Positions 27,091 to 37,231 of a stretch of 64,000 bases of DNA are shown here, one piece after another; positions within the stretch are counted from its first letter, which is position 1; the number at the start of each line of letters is the position of its first letter. The position numbers and the translations under genes were made by a program. This DNA is from Clavibacter sp. VKM Ac-2872 (GTDB lineage: Bacteria; Actinomycetota; Actinomycetes; Actinomycetales; Microbacteriaceae), in the NCBI RefSeq assembly GCF_015351105.1, contig NZ_JADKRR010000001.1:1655069-1719068 (forward strand), given 5' to 3'. The notes under the pieces were generated by a model. It did not search any database. It worked only from the letters and a program-made list of their open reading frames with translations, and was not told the DNA's origin.

Positions 27091-27123
27091 TCCGCGGGGC
27101 CCCGGGCCGTACATCCCGCGGAT
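27090..27123 (+). terminator. Terminator after era
   Basis: A 9-bp perfect stem (ATCCGCGGG with CCCGCGGAT) that begins in the era stop codon; its loop can also pair internally (GGCCC/GGGCC). Confidence 0.55.
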
Positions 27124-27186
27124 GAGATCGGGGCGCCTGCGCGGGGATCATCCGCCCGCGAGCGCGCCCCGGCCGGGCGCGGCACG

Positions 27187-27192
27187 TACGGT
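27187..27192 (+). promoter_or_regulatory. Leaderless -10 hexamer (TACGGT) of the histidine kinase
   Basis: TACGGT, six bases, then ATG at 27199. Confidence 0.5.
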
Positions 27193-27198
27193 GGTCGC

Positions 27199-28710
27199 AT
27201 GCTCCGACGGATCCCGAGGTACCAGCTCGTCCTCGACGTCGTCCTCGCCGCGGCCTTCGTCGTCCTCCTCGCCCCCGGATCGGTGGGCGTCGCCGCCGCG
27301 AGCGCGTTCGGGGTCTTCTCGTTCGCGACCTCCCAGGTCTCGCTGGTCCTCGTGCTGCTCATGGGCGCGGCCCTGGCCGTCCGTCGACTCGCGCCGGGGC
27401 TCTCGCTGGCCGTCGCGTGGGCGGGCGCGATCATCCAGATGGGCGCCGGAGCCGCGGTCGAGCCCGGCGACATCGCCATCGCGTTCGTCGTCTACTGCAC
27501 CGCGGCGTACGGCGGCCGGATCGTCCGCGCGCTCGGCCTCGCCTCCGCCATCGTCGGTGGCGTGGTCGCCGCCTGCTACCTGTCCTACGCCTCGGGCCGC
27601 GTCCCCATCGGCAGCGCCGCGTTCAGCTCGGGGGAGTGGACCGCGTTCGCGACCCTCTTCCTCTTCCTCCTCCTCTGCGCGTGGAGCGTGCTGCTCGCGT
27701 CGTGGACGGCGGGCCGCCTCGTCGTCGCGTCCCGCGCGTCGCACGCCAGCCGCGACGCGCAGGAGGCCGCCGAGCGCGACCAGGCCCGGGCGCTGCAGGA
27801 CGTCGTGGTCGAGCAGGAGCGCAACCGGATCGCGCGGGACATGCACGACGTGGTCGCCCACTCGCTCGCCGTGGTGATCGCGCAGGCCGACGGCGCGCGC
27901 TACGCCCGGCTGGTGGATCCCGAGGCCGCGGACGAGGCGCTCCGCACGATCTCCACCACCGCCCGGCAGGCGCTCGGCGACGTGCGGATCCTGCTGGCGC
28001 AGCTCCGGCACAGCGAGGACGACGCCCCGCAGCCCGAGCTGAAGGAGCTCAGCGACCTCATCGACCAGATGCGCTCGACGGGGCTCACGATCGAGTTCCT
28101 CGAGACGGGCCAGCCCGGCGAGTTCGGCACCGGGCAGCAGCTCGCGGTGTACCGGATCGTGCAGGAGGCGCTGACCAACGTGCTGCGGCACGGCGACGTG
28201 GGCCACCCCGTCGAGGTGGAGCTCGCGTGGGAGCCGGACGGCGTCTCGGTGACGGTGCGCAGCCGCACGCTCCCGGAGCCGGTGCGCCCGGCGCGCACCG
28301 CGACGGGCATCATCGCCCTGCCCGTGCTCCCTCCCGCCCCCGCCACCCCCGCGCAGCCCGTCGGCCACGGCCTCGCCGGGATGCGCGAGCGCGCCACGCT
28401 GTCCGGCGGCCGCTTCTCCGCGGGCGTGCGCGAGGGCGTGTGGACCGTGTCGGCGTGGATCCCGTTCGCGCCCGCCACGCGCCCCGTCCCCCGCGTCCCC
28501 GTCGCCGGCGCGTCGGTCGGCACGGGAGCGGACGCGCCCAGCCGTCCCCTCACCCTCGACGAGCTGTTCCCGCCGGAGGCCGCGGCCGCGGGCACGGCGA
28601 CCCCCGGCGTTCCCGCGGCGCCCGTCAGCCCGCACCGCACCGCGGCCGCCCGCGGGGCCGCCGCCTCCGCGGCGCGTCGCGCCCGCGACGACCGGCCCGC
28701 CGGATCCTGA
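27199..28710 (+). CDS. Membrane sensor histidine kinase (HisKA_3, DesK/LiaS/NarX-like)
   Basis: 503 residues. About five membrane helices fill residues 8-185 with no large external sensor loop, so it may sense the membrane itself. The dimerisation/phosphoacceptor motif is ERNRIARDMHDVVAHSL (His in DMHD). The ATPase domain has VYRIVQEALTNVLRHG (N box) and GHGLAGMRERATLSGG, but the usual D-x-G of the G1 box is replaced by VRSRTLPE and a Pro/Ala-rich insert of about 40 residues. A disordered tail of about 70 residues (PLTLDELFPPE and Ala repeats) ends the protein. It pairs with the response regulator 56 bases downstream. Confidence 0.87.
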   Translation: MLRRIPRYQLVLDVVLAAAFVVLLAPGSVGVAAASAFGVFSFATSQVSLVLVLLMGAALAVRRLAPGLSLAVAWAGAIIQMGAGAAVEPGDIAIAFVVYCTAAYGGRIVRALGLASAIVGGVVAACYLSYASGRVPIGSAAFSSGEWTAFATLFLFLLLCAWSVLLASWTAGRLVVASRASHASRDAQEAAERDQARALQDVVVEQERNRIARDMHDVVAHSLAVVIAQADGARYARLVDPEAADEALRTISTTARQALGDVRILLAQLRHSEDDAPQPELKELSDLIDQMRSTGLTIEFLETGQPGEFGTGQQLAVYRIVQEALTNVLRHGDVGHPVEVELAWEPDGVSVTVRSRTLPEPVRPARTATGIIALPVLPPAPATPAQPVGHGLAGMRERATLSGGRFSAGVREGVWTVSAWIPFAPATRPVPRVPVAGASVGTGADAPSRPLTLDELFPPEAAAAGTATPGVPAAPVSPHRTAAARGAAASAARRARDDRPAGS

Positions 28711-28728
28711 CCCGCCGCGCCCACGCGA

Positions 28729-28734
28729 TACGCT
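28729..28734 (+). promoter_or_regulatory. Possible -10 hexamer (TACGCT) for the response regulator
   Basis: TACGCT between kinase and regulator genes, giving a leader of about 27 bases that contains GAAGGA. The regulator may thus also be transcribed alone. Confidence 0.35.
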
Positions 28735-28766
28735 CCCCCCGCCGACCTCGATCGAAGGACCCTCCC

Positions 28767-29453
28767 GTGCCCACCCCACCCATCCGCGTCGCCCTGGTCG
28801 ACGACCAGGCCCTGTTCCGCACGGGCGTCCGCATGCTCATCTCCTCGCAGCCCGACCTGGAGTTCGCCGGCGAGGCCGCCAACGGCCAGGAGGCGGTGGA
28901 GCTCGCGCGCACCGAGCGTCCCGACGTGATCCTCATGGACATCCGCATGCCGGTGATGGACGGCATCCAGGCCACGGCCGAGGTCCTGCGCGCGGCCGAC
29001 GCGCGGGGCGATCGGCCGCCGCGCGTCCTCGTCCTCACGACCTTCGACCTCGACGAGAGCGCCGCGCGCGCCATCCGCGCGGGGGCGAGCGGCTTCGTCC
29101 TCAAGGACGCCGACCCCGAGTTCCTGCTCGCCGCCATCCGCACCGTCCACGCCGGCAACTCGGTCATCGCGGCGTCCGCGACGCGTCAGCTGCTCGAGCA
29201 CTTCGACCCGGGCTCGAGGCCCCGCGTCGCCCCGCCCGCGTTCGCCTCGCTGACCTCGCGCGAGCGGGAGATCTTCGTCCTCGCCGCGCGCGGGCTGAGC
29301 AACGCGGAGATCGCGCAGGCGGAGTTCCTCAGCGAGGCGACGGTGAAGACGCACGTGAGCCGCATCCTCGCGAAGCTCAGCCTCCGCGACCGCGTCCAGC
29401 TCGTGGTCTTCGCCTTCGAGCACCGGCTCACCGGATCGCCGACCCAGGGGTAG
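28767..29453 (+). CDS. NarL/FixJ-type response regulator
   Basis: 228 residues. The receiver domain has VALVDDQALFRTG, the phosphorylated Asp in VILMDIRMPVMDG (near residue 58), TTFD and the Lys of FVLKDA. The C-terminal LuxR helix-turn-helix is LTSREREIFVLAARGLSNAEI with SEATVKTHVSRILAKL. It is the likely partner of the kinase just upstream. The start is GTG after GAAGGA. The targets are unknown; the esterase and lipid aminoacyltransferase genes directly downstream are natural candidates, since LiaSR-like systems respond to membrane stress (inference). Confidence 0.92.
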   Translation: MPTPPIRVALVDDQALFRTGVRMLISSQPDLEFAGEAANGQEAVELARTERPDVILMDIRMPVMDGIQATAEVLRAADARGDRPPRVLVLTTFDLDESAARAIRAGASGFVLKDADPEFLLAAIRTVHAGNSVIAASATRQLLEHFDPGSRPRVAPPAFASLTSREREIFVLAARGLSNAEIAQAEFLSEATVKTHVSRILAKLSLRDRVQLVVFAFEHRLTGSPTQG

Positions 29454-29493
29454 CCACTCCCGATCGGCGGGAGGCCGCTCGCATCCCCGTCGG

Positions 29494-29499
29494 CTAGAT
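29494..29499 (+). promoter_or_regulatory. Likely -10 hexamer (TAGATT) of the esterase gene
   Basis: TAGATT about 38 bases before the GTG start at 29538, which has AAGAGGA upstream. No clear -35 is seen. Confidence 0.4.
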
Positions 29500-29537
29500 T
29501 CCCCTCGCCTGCCCGCTCCCTTCGCAAGAGGACCACC

Positions 29538-30941
29538 GTGCTCCACGATCTCGAAGACCTGTCGCTGCTGACCGCGTCGACCGTCACCGCCGCGACGCTC
29601 GCACCCGTGATCGGGCTCATCCTCCTCGCGGTCGTGGCCCGCCGGGCCCGCCAGACGACGGGCGCACGTGCGGCGGACCCCCGGCGCACCGCGGGCGAGC
29701 TCGCCCTCGGCGCCCTCGTCGGCGCGCTGGGCGGCCTGGCCCTCGCCTTCGTGCTCGGCGACGTCATGGACCTGTTCGGCGTGGTGCTGTCGCTGCCGAC
29801 GCGCGGCTGGACGGCGGTCGGCGGCATGGGCCTCGGCATCCTCGTCGTCGCCGTCGTGCGCAGCGGCCGCAGCGTCACCGGGGTCGGCGGTTCCGGGAGG
29901 CCGTCGCGCCGTCTCCGCGTCCTCCACCGCGTGCTGGCCGTGCTCGTCGTGCCCCTGGTCGTGCTCACCTCGGCCATCGGGATCAACGCGGACCTGCAGG
30001 AGTACCCGAACGTGGCGGCCGCCTTCGGCCTCACCCGCGTCGGTCCGCTCGACACCTCCGACCTCGCGTCGCCGCAGCCCGCCCCCGGGGAGCCGGCCGC
30101 GGACTCCACCGTGCCGATCGAGGAGTCGTGGACGCCGGGCGAGGAGATCCCCGGCCACGGCCGCGTCGGGACCGTCACCATCCCGGGCACGCAGTCGGGC
30201 TTCACGGCGCGCGACGCCATCGTGTACCTCCCGCCCGCGGCCCTGGTGCCGGACGCCCCGGAGCTGCCCGTGCTCATCGCCATGTCCGGACAGCCGGGCA
30301 AGCCGCTCGACCTGCTCGCGTCGGGCCGCTTCGAGATGATCCTCGACTCCTACGCCGCAGCCCACCACGGCCTCGCGCCCATCGTCGTCATGCCCGACCA
30401 GCTGGGCGCGTCGGACGCGAACCCCATGTGCATCGACTCGTCCCTCGGGAACTCGGAGACGTACCTCACGGTCGACGTGCCCACCTGGATCCGTGCGAAC
30501 CTCCGGGTGCTGGACGACCGCACGTCCTGGGCCCTGCTCGGCTTCTCGCAGGGCGGCACGTGCGCCGCGCAGCTCGGGGCCGCGCACCCGGAGGTGTACG
30601 GCTCGTTCGTGGACATCTCCGGCGAGATCGGCCCGTGGGCGGGTCCCACGACCATCGACGTCGCCTTCGGCGGGTCGCACGACCGGTACGCGGCGTCGAT
30701 CCCGTCGGCCGTCATGGCGAGCCGAGCGCCCTACGCCGACACCCAGGCCGTGTTCTGCGTGGGCGAGGAGGATTCCGGGTACCGTCCCGGCGTGGAGCAG
30801 GTGGAGGCCGCCGCGGTCGCCGCCGGCATCGACGCGCGGCTGAGCATCGCGCCCGGCAGCTCGCACGACTGGGGGACGGTGAAGTGGTGCACGGCCGACG
30901 CCCTGCCCACGCTCGGCCAGCGCCTGGGACTGACCCGATGA
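29538..30941 (+). CDS. Membrane-anchored esterase (alpha/beta hydrolase)
   Basis: 467 residues. Four hydrophobic helices fill about residues 10-160 and are followed by an extracytoplasmic esterase D/antigen-85-like domain. The nucleophile elbow is LLGFSQGGTCAAQL (G-x-S-x-G), VVMPDQLGASDANPMC lies before it, and the likely catalytic His is in GSSHDWGTVKW. The N-terminal helices would keep it at the outer membrane face. Its stop overlaps the start of the MprF-like gene (ATGA), so they are made together. Known in other Gram-positives: hydrolases encoded next to aminoacyl-lipid synthases remove the amino acid again; that role here is inferred. Confidence 0.85.
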   Translation: MLHDLEDLSLLTASTVTAATLAPVIGLILLAVVARRARQTTGARAADPRRTAGELALGALVGALGGLALAFVLGDVMDLFGVVLSLPTRGWTAVGGMGLGILVVAVVRSGRSVTGVGGSGRPSRRLRVLHRVLAVLVVPLVVLTSAIGINADLQEYPNVAAAFGLTRVGPLDTSDLASPQPAPGEPAADSTVPIEESWTPGEEIPGHGRVGTVTIPGTQSGFTARDAIVYLPPAALVPDAPELPVLIAMSGQPGKPLDLLASGRFEMILDSYAAAHHGLAPIVVMPDQLGASDANPMCIDSSLGNSETYLTVDVPTWIRANLRVLDDRTSWALLGFSQGGTCAAQLGAAHPEVYGSFVDISGEIGPWAGPTTIDVAFGGSHDRYAASIPSAVMASRAPYADTQAVFCVGEEDSGYRPGVEQVEAAAVAAGIDARLSIAPGSSHDWGTVKWCTADALPTLGQRLGLTR

Positions 30942-33502
30942 CGGCGCGTCCGCGCATCCTGACGATCCAGGGCGCCGCCCGGGCCCTCCTCGGGCGGCTC
31001 GTCGCGCAGCCGGTGACCCTCGGGATCGCCGGGGTCGTCCTGCTGCTCGCCGTGCTGCCCGCCGTCTCGGAGGTCTGGCGCCGCGTCGTCCACCACCAGC
31101 TGGCCACCGGCTACGAGGCGGTCGTCGAGCGCGGACACTGGTGGACGACCGCCACGGCGGCGTTCCTCACCGACGGGCCCGTGGAGCTCGTCGTCTCGCT
31201 CCTGGCGGTCCTGGTGCTCGTCGGCGTGGCGGAGCACCTCATGGGCTGGTGGCGCACGCTCCTCGGGTTCGTGCTGACCGGCGCCGTCGGATCGCTCCTC
31301 GGCATCGCCGTGCAGGCGCTCGGGCTCGTGGACGGCGAGCTCTGGTCGCACGGCGTGCGCGGCGTGGCGACGGCGGACCCGCTCACGGCGGTCGCGGGGG
31401 TGCTCGCCCTGTCGAGCGCGTGGGCCGGCGTCCTGTGGCGGCGGCGGATCCGCGTGGTCATCGTCGTCGTCGTGCTCGTGTTCCTGCTCTACTCGGGCCA
31501 GCCGAGCGACCTCTACCGTCTGCTCGCGATCCTCGTCGGCGGGGTCCTCGGCGCGCTGCTGCACCGGCCGGCCGGGGGAGCGCGTTGGCAGCGCAGCTCC
31601 CACCACGAGGTGCGCGTGATGCTCGCGGCCGTCGTCGCCATCCTCGGCACGGGCCCCGTCATCGCCCTGCTGTCCCGCAGCCGCTACGGCCCGCTCGCCC
31701 CCATCGCGCTGCTCTTCGTCGACGACCGGGTGCCGGGAGACGCGATCTCGACCCGCTGCCTGTCGAGCGACTTCACGCACGACTGCCTGCAGGAGATCAT
31801 GCTGGCGCGGATCGGCGGCGGGGTCGGTCCGATCCTGCTCTCCGTGGCCCCGCTGCTGGCGCTGCTCGTCGCCGCGTACGGGCTGGCGCGCGGGCGGCGC
31901 TTCGCCGTGTGGCTGGCCGTGAGCGTGAACACGCTCCTGGCCGTGCTGTCCGCCTACGCGTTCGGCATGCTCGTGCACCGCGACATGGTCTCGCCGCGCC
32001 TGTCGGCGTCCCCGTCCGCGCACCCGGAGGCGGTGGCCGCGCTCGTCGCGTCGGTGGCGCTGCCGCTCGGCAGCGCGATCGTCCTCGTGCTCCTGCGCCG
32101 GCACTTCACGATCCTGTCGACGGCCCCCGCGATCCGACGGTTCCTCGTGACGACGGGCGTGGCCCTGGCCGGGCTCATGGCGCTGTTCGTGGCGACCGGG
32201 CTGGCGCTCTCCGATGCCTTCACCCGGCCGGTGGACCTCAACGACCTGCTGGCCGAGGCGCCCGACCGCTTCATCCCGGCGTCGTTCCTGCGCGGCGAGT
32301 CCCTGGACTTCCTGCCGACCGACCCGATCACCGACATCGTCTACCGCGGCGTCGGGCCGGCGTTCTGGATCATCCTGGTGATCGCGAGCCTGCGCGCCAT
32401 CGCGGACGTCCGCATCGCCGCGGTGCCCCGGGCGCAGGCGCGCGTCGCGCCGGCCCTCCGCCGCGGGGCGATCGGCTCGCTGTCGCACATGGCGACGTGG
32501 CCGGGGAACTCGTACTGGATCGCCGCAGACGGGCAGACGGTCGTGGCGTACCGCGTCGTGGGCAGCGTCGCCATCACGACCGCCGCGCCGCTCGGTCCGC
32601 CCGACGACGACGGGGCACTCCGCGACGTCCTCGGCCAGTTCGCGCGCTTCGCCGACGACAACGGGTGGACGCCCGTCTTCTACAGCGTGCCCGCGTCGAT
32701 GGCCCCGCTGTTCCTCGACATGGGCTGGGAGACGCTCGTCGTCGCCGAGGAGACCGTCGTGCGCCCGGGCACCTGGCAGACCACGGGCAAGAAGTGGCAG
32801 GACGTGCGCACGTCCATCAACCGGGCCGATCGCGCGGGCATCCGCGCCGAGTGGACGACGTGGGCCGAGCTCCCGCTCGCGTGGGCGAGCCAGATCGAGC
32901 AGATGTCCGAGGAGTGGGTTGCGGAGAAGGAGCTGCCCGAGATGGGCTTCACGCTGGGCGGCGTGGAGGAGCTCCGCGATCCCGCCGTGCGGCTCATGCT
33001 CGCCATCGACGGCGACGACCGCGTGCAGGCCGCCACGAGCTGGCTGCCCACGTGGCGCGACGGCGAGGTGATCGGCTGGACGCTCGACTTCATGCGCCGC
33101 CGGCCGGACGGCATCAACGGCGTGATGGAGTTCCTCATCGCCCGCTCGGCCATGCGCATGAAGGAGGACGGCATCGAGTTCATGAGCCTGTCCGCCGCGC
33201 CGCTCGCGCAGACGCGCGCCGCCTCCCCGCGGGGCGAGCACGCGGACGCGGACGCCGGATCGGAGGGGCAGGAGGGCGCGGTCGAGCGGATCCTCGAGTT
33301 CCTCGCCGACTCGCTGGAGCCGGTCTACGGCTTCCGCTCGCTGCTGGAGTTCAAGCGCAAGTTCCAGCCGGAGCTCGTGCCGCTGATCATGGCGTACCCG
33401 GACGCGACCGCCCTGCCGACCGTGGGCCTCGCCCTCACCCGGGCGTACCTGCCGTCGACGTCCGTGCGCGACCTCACGCGCGTGCTCCGCTCCGCCCGCT
33501 GA
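30938..33502 (+). CDS. MprF-like lipid aminoacyltransferase (DUF2156)
   Basis: 854 residues. The N-terminal half (about residues 20-490) is a multi-helix membrane domain whose first part looks rhomboid-like (VAEHLMGWWRTLLGFVLTGA), followed by further helices. The cytoplasmic C-terminal domain is DUF2156/LPG synthase: WPGNSYWIAADGQTVVAYR, FADDNGWTPVFYSVP, KWQDVRTSINRADRAGI, GWTLDFMRRRPDGINGVMEF and GFRSLLEFKRKFQPE. Such enzymes transfer Lys or Ala from aminoacyl-tRNA to phosphatidylglycerol or diacylglycerol, lowering surface charge and cationic-peptide sensitivity. Which amino acid is used cannot be read from sequence. No fused LysU/LysX domain. Coupled to the upstream esterase. Confidence 0.85.
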   Translation: MTARPRILTIQGAARALLGRLVAQPVTLGIAGVVLLLAVLPAVSEVWRRVVHHQLATGYEAVVERGHWWTTATAAFLTDGPVELVVSLLAVLVLVGVAEHLMGWWRTLLGFVLTGAVGSLLGIAVQALGLVDGELWSHGVRGVATADPLTAVAGVLALSSAWAGVLWRRRIRVVIVVVVLVFLLYSGQPSDLYRLLAILVGGVLGALLHRPAGGARWQRSSHHEVRVMLAAVVAILGTGPVIALLSRSRYGPLAPIALLFVDDRVPGDAISTRCLSSDFTHDCLQEIMLARIGGGVGPILLSVAPLLALLVAAYGLARGRRFAVWLAVSVNTLLAVLSAYAFGMLVHRDMVSPRLSASPSAHPEAVAALVASVALPLGSAIVLVLLRRHFTILSTAPAIRRFLVTTGVALAGLMALFVATGLALSDAFTRPVDLNDLLAEAPDRFIPASFLRGESLDFLPTDPITDIVYRGVGPAFWIILVIASLRAIADVRIAAVPRAQARVAPALRRGAIGSLSHMATWPGNSYWIAADGQTVVAYRVVGSVAITTAAPLGPPDDDGALRDVLGQFARFADDNGWTPVFYSVPASMAPLFLDMGWETLVVAEETVVRPGTWQTTGKKWQDVRTSINRADRAGIRAEWTTWAELPLAWASQIEQMSEEWVAEKELPEMGFTLGGVEELRDPAVRLMLAIDGDDRVQAATSWLPTWRDGEVIGWTLDFMRRRPDGINGVMEFLIARSAMRMKEDGIEFMSLSAAPLAQTRAASPRGEHADADAGSEGQEGAVERILEFLADSLEPVYGFRSLLEFKRKFQPELVPLIMAYPDATALPTVGLALTRAYLPSTSVRDLTRVLRSAR

Positions 33503-33523
33503 GCGCCGCGCGGGCGCCGCGCA

Positions 33524-33556
33524 GGCGCCGCGGCGGGTGCGGATCCCCGCGGCGCC
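33524..33556 (+). terminator. Terminator after the MprF-like gene
   Basis: A perfect 10-bp stem (GGCGCCGCGG with CCGCGGCGCC) and 13-base loop. It ends only four bases before the -10 of the leucine leader, insulating leuA from upstream transcription. Confidence 0.6.
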
Positions 33557-33560
33557 GGTG

Positions 33561-33566
33561 TACCGT
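33561..33566 (+). promoter_or_regulatory. Leaderless -10 hexamer (TACCGT) of the leuA leader
   Basis: TACCGT, six bases, then the leader peptide ATG at 33573. Transcription and translation of the leader would begin together. Confidence 0.55.
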
Positions 33567-33585
33567 GGGTCCATGCAGTCCGGCC

Positions 33586-35445
<1,860 letters not shown>

Positions 35446-35471
35446 CCCGCTCCGCGCGACGCCGCGCATGT

Positions 35472-35503
35472 ACGACGGCCGGGCGGCGACGCCCGGCCGT
35501 CGT
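35472..35503. terminator. Bidirectional terminator between leuA and the TRIC gene
   Basis: A 14-bp perfect stem (ACGACGGCCGGGCG and its complement) with a 4-base loop between convergent genes. Confidence 0.75.
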
Positions 35504-35506
35504 GCG

Positions 35507-36184
35507 TCAGCGACGCGGGCGCGGGCGGCGCAGGGCCGTGAAGCGCAGGCGGCTGAGCGCGCGCTGCTCCGGCAGGCTCCAGCCGAAGCGCACCGCGAGG
35601 AGCCGCGTCGTGGCCGTGACGGCGACGCACACGATGGCCGCGACCCACATGGGCACGCCGAACGCCGCGAGCACGACGACGATGACCGCGCCCACGCCCG
35701 CCGCGACGGCGTAGAGCGAGCCCACGTGCATCATCGCGATGGGCAGGTTGAGCAGCAGGTCGCGCACGAACGAGCCGCCGACCGCCGAGACGACGCCGAT
35801 GAAGACGGCGGGCACCCCCGGCACGCCGGCCGCCAGCGCCTTCGACGTGCCGATGGCGCAGAACAGGCCGATGGTGAGCGCGTCGAGGGCGGTGATGACC
35901 ACGTCGAGGCGGGTGAAGATCCGCTCGAGGAGCATGCCGCCGAGGGCCGCGGCGACCGCGACGAGCATGAGCCAGTTGCTGGAGAGCGCCGCGGGCGTCA
36001 CGTCGAGGAACACGTCGCGGAGGAGGCCGCCGCCGAGGCCCGTGGCCGTGCCGATGATGGCGACGCCGAGCAGGTCGAGCCGCCGGTCGCGGAAGCCCGC
36101 GGCGAACATGGCGCCCTGGAGGCTGCCGATGCTGACCGCCAGGAGGTCCGCCCAGAGCGGGATGGTGAGGGGGACGGGATCCAT
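35507..36184 (-). CDS. TRIC-type channel / UPF0126 membrane protein
   Basis: 225 residues, seven hydrophobic helices. Two internally repeated halves each carry a Gly-rich turn followed by [20 protein letters not shown] and [18 protein letters not shown], the hallmark of the UPF0126 family (YicG/YadS). Members have been described as glycine transporters and as prokaryotic TRIC cation channels; which applies here is unknown. The ATG has AGGGGAGG upstream and a TGCTAT -10 candidate about 12 bases away. The C-terminus is Arg-rich ([14 protein letters not shown]) and cytoplasmic by the positive-inside rule. It is divergent from recO. Confidence 0.82.
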   Translation of the reverse strand: MDPVPLTIPLWADLLAVSIGSLQGAMFAAGFRDRRLDLLGVAIIGTATGLGGGLLRDVFLDVTPAALSSNWLMLVAVAAALGGMLLERIFTRLDVVITALDALTIGLFCAIGTSKALAAGVPGVPAVFIGVVSAVGGSFVRDLLLNLPIAMMHVGSLYAVAAGVGAVIVVVLAAFGVPMWVAAIVCVAVTATTRLLAVRFGWSLPEQRALSRLRFTALRRPRPRR

Positions 36185-36289
36185 GGCCTCCCCTTGATAG
36201 CACAGGGCGGCTGTCGCGCCCCGCCGCGTGACGCCGGGCGGCCCGGGCCCGTCCGCGCGGCGACGGCGGGGGAGCGCGGTCGCGGGGCG

Positions 36290-36295
36290 GATAAT
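36290..36295 (+). promoter_or_regulatory. Leaderless -10 hexamer (GATAAT) of recO
   Basis: GATAAT, six bases, then GTG at 36302. Confidence 0.5.
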
Positions 36296-36301
36296 CGAGG
36301 G

Positions 36302-37231
36302 GTGCCCCTCTACCGTGACGAGATCGTCGTCCTGCGCACCCACAAGCTGGGCGAGGCGGACCGGATCGTCACGATGCTCTCCCGGCAGCACGGCAAGATC
36401 CGCGCGGTGGCCAAGGGCGTGCGGCGCACGCAGTCGAAGTTCGGCGCGCGGCTCGAGCCGTTCATGGTCGCCGACGCCCAGTTCTTCGAGGGCCGGACCC
36501 TCGACATCATCACGCAGGCCGAGTCCATCGCCTCCTACGGCGCCCTCATCGCCGCCGACTACGGCAGCTACACGGCCGCCAGCGCCATGGTCGAGACGGC
36601 CGACCGCGTCACCGAGGACGAGGGCTCGCTCCAGCAGTACCTGCTCCTCGTCGGCGCGCTCCGCTCGCTCAGCCGACGGGAGCACGGCGCGAGCCTCACG
36701 CTCGACTCGTACCTGCTCCGGAGCCTCTCGATGGCCGGGTGGGCGCCGAGCTTCCAGGACTGCGCCGTGACGGGCGCCCCCGGACCGCACTCCGCGTTCG
36801 TCGTGCAGCTGGGCGGCGTGGTGGCGGACGCGGCCGCCCCGCCCGGATCCCCGCGGCTCGACCCCGACACCCTCGCGCTCCTCTCGGCCCTCCTCACGGG
36901 CGACTGGCCGCACGCCGAGTCGGCGACGCTCCGTTCGCAGGCCCGCGCGAGCGGGGTCGTCGCGGCGTACGCGCAGTGGCACCTCGACCGGGGGATCCGC
37001 TCGCTCGGCCTCGTGGACCGCAGCGACGCGCGCCAGCTGCTGCCGCCCACCGAGCATCCCGTGCCGCTCGACGCGCCCGTCCTCGACGGCGCGGACCCGG
37101 ATCCCGCCGCCGCCCTCGCCGCCGCGACCGCCTCGGTCGTCCGTGCGACGCCCCGCGCCGCGGATCCCGACCCGGATGCCTCGCACGCGCCCCCCGTCGA
37201 CCACCCCCGAGCACAGGAGACGACCCCATGA
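36302..37231 (+). CDS. recO: DNA repair protein RecO
   Basis: 309 residues. RecO anneals DNA strands and helps load RecA in the RecFOR pathway. The N-terminal OB fold is clear ([47 protein letters not shown]), as is the helical middle. The zinc finger usual in RecO (two CxxC pairs) is reduced to a single Cys in [11 protein letters not shown], with Thr/Ala positions elsewhere. The last 60 residues are Ala/Pro/Asp-rich. GTG start with the -10 hexamer just before it. Its stop overlaps the uppS start (ATGA), the usual recO-uppS pairing. Confidence 0.92.
   Translation: MPLYRDEIVVLRTHKLGEADRIVTMLSRQHGKIRAVAKGVRRTQSKFGARLEPFMVADAQFFEGRTLDIITQAESIASYGALIAADYGSYTAASAMVETADRVTEDEGSLQQYLLLVGALRSLSRREHGASLTLDSYLLRSLSMAGWAPSFQDCAVTGAPGPHSAFVVQLGGVVADAAAPPGSPRLDPDTLALLSALLTGDWPHAESATLRSQARASGVVAAYAQWHLDRGIRSLGLVDRSDARQLLPPTEHPVPLDAPVLDGADPDPAAALAAATASVVRATPRAADPDPDASHAPPVDHPRAQETTP

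Noticed and set aside
27900-33574. Long minus-strand frames (about 950-990 codons) opposite the kinase, esterase and MprF-like genes
   Set aside because: Same artefact of G/C third positions; no start signal, domain or sensible composition.
36185-36290. Leaderless promoter for the TRIC-type gene
   Set aside because: TGCTAT lies about 12 bases before the ATG and a good ribosome site (AGGGGAGG) is present, so this gene is better read as having a short leader.
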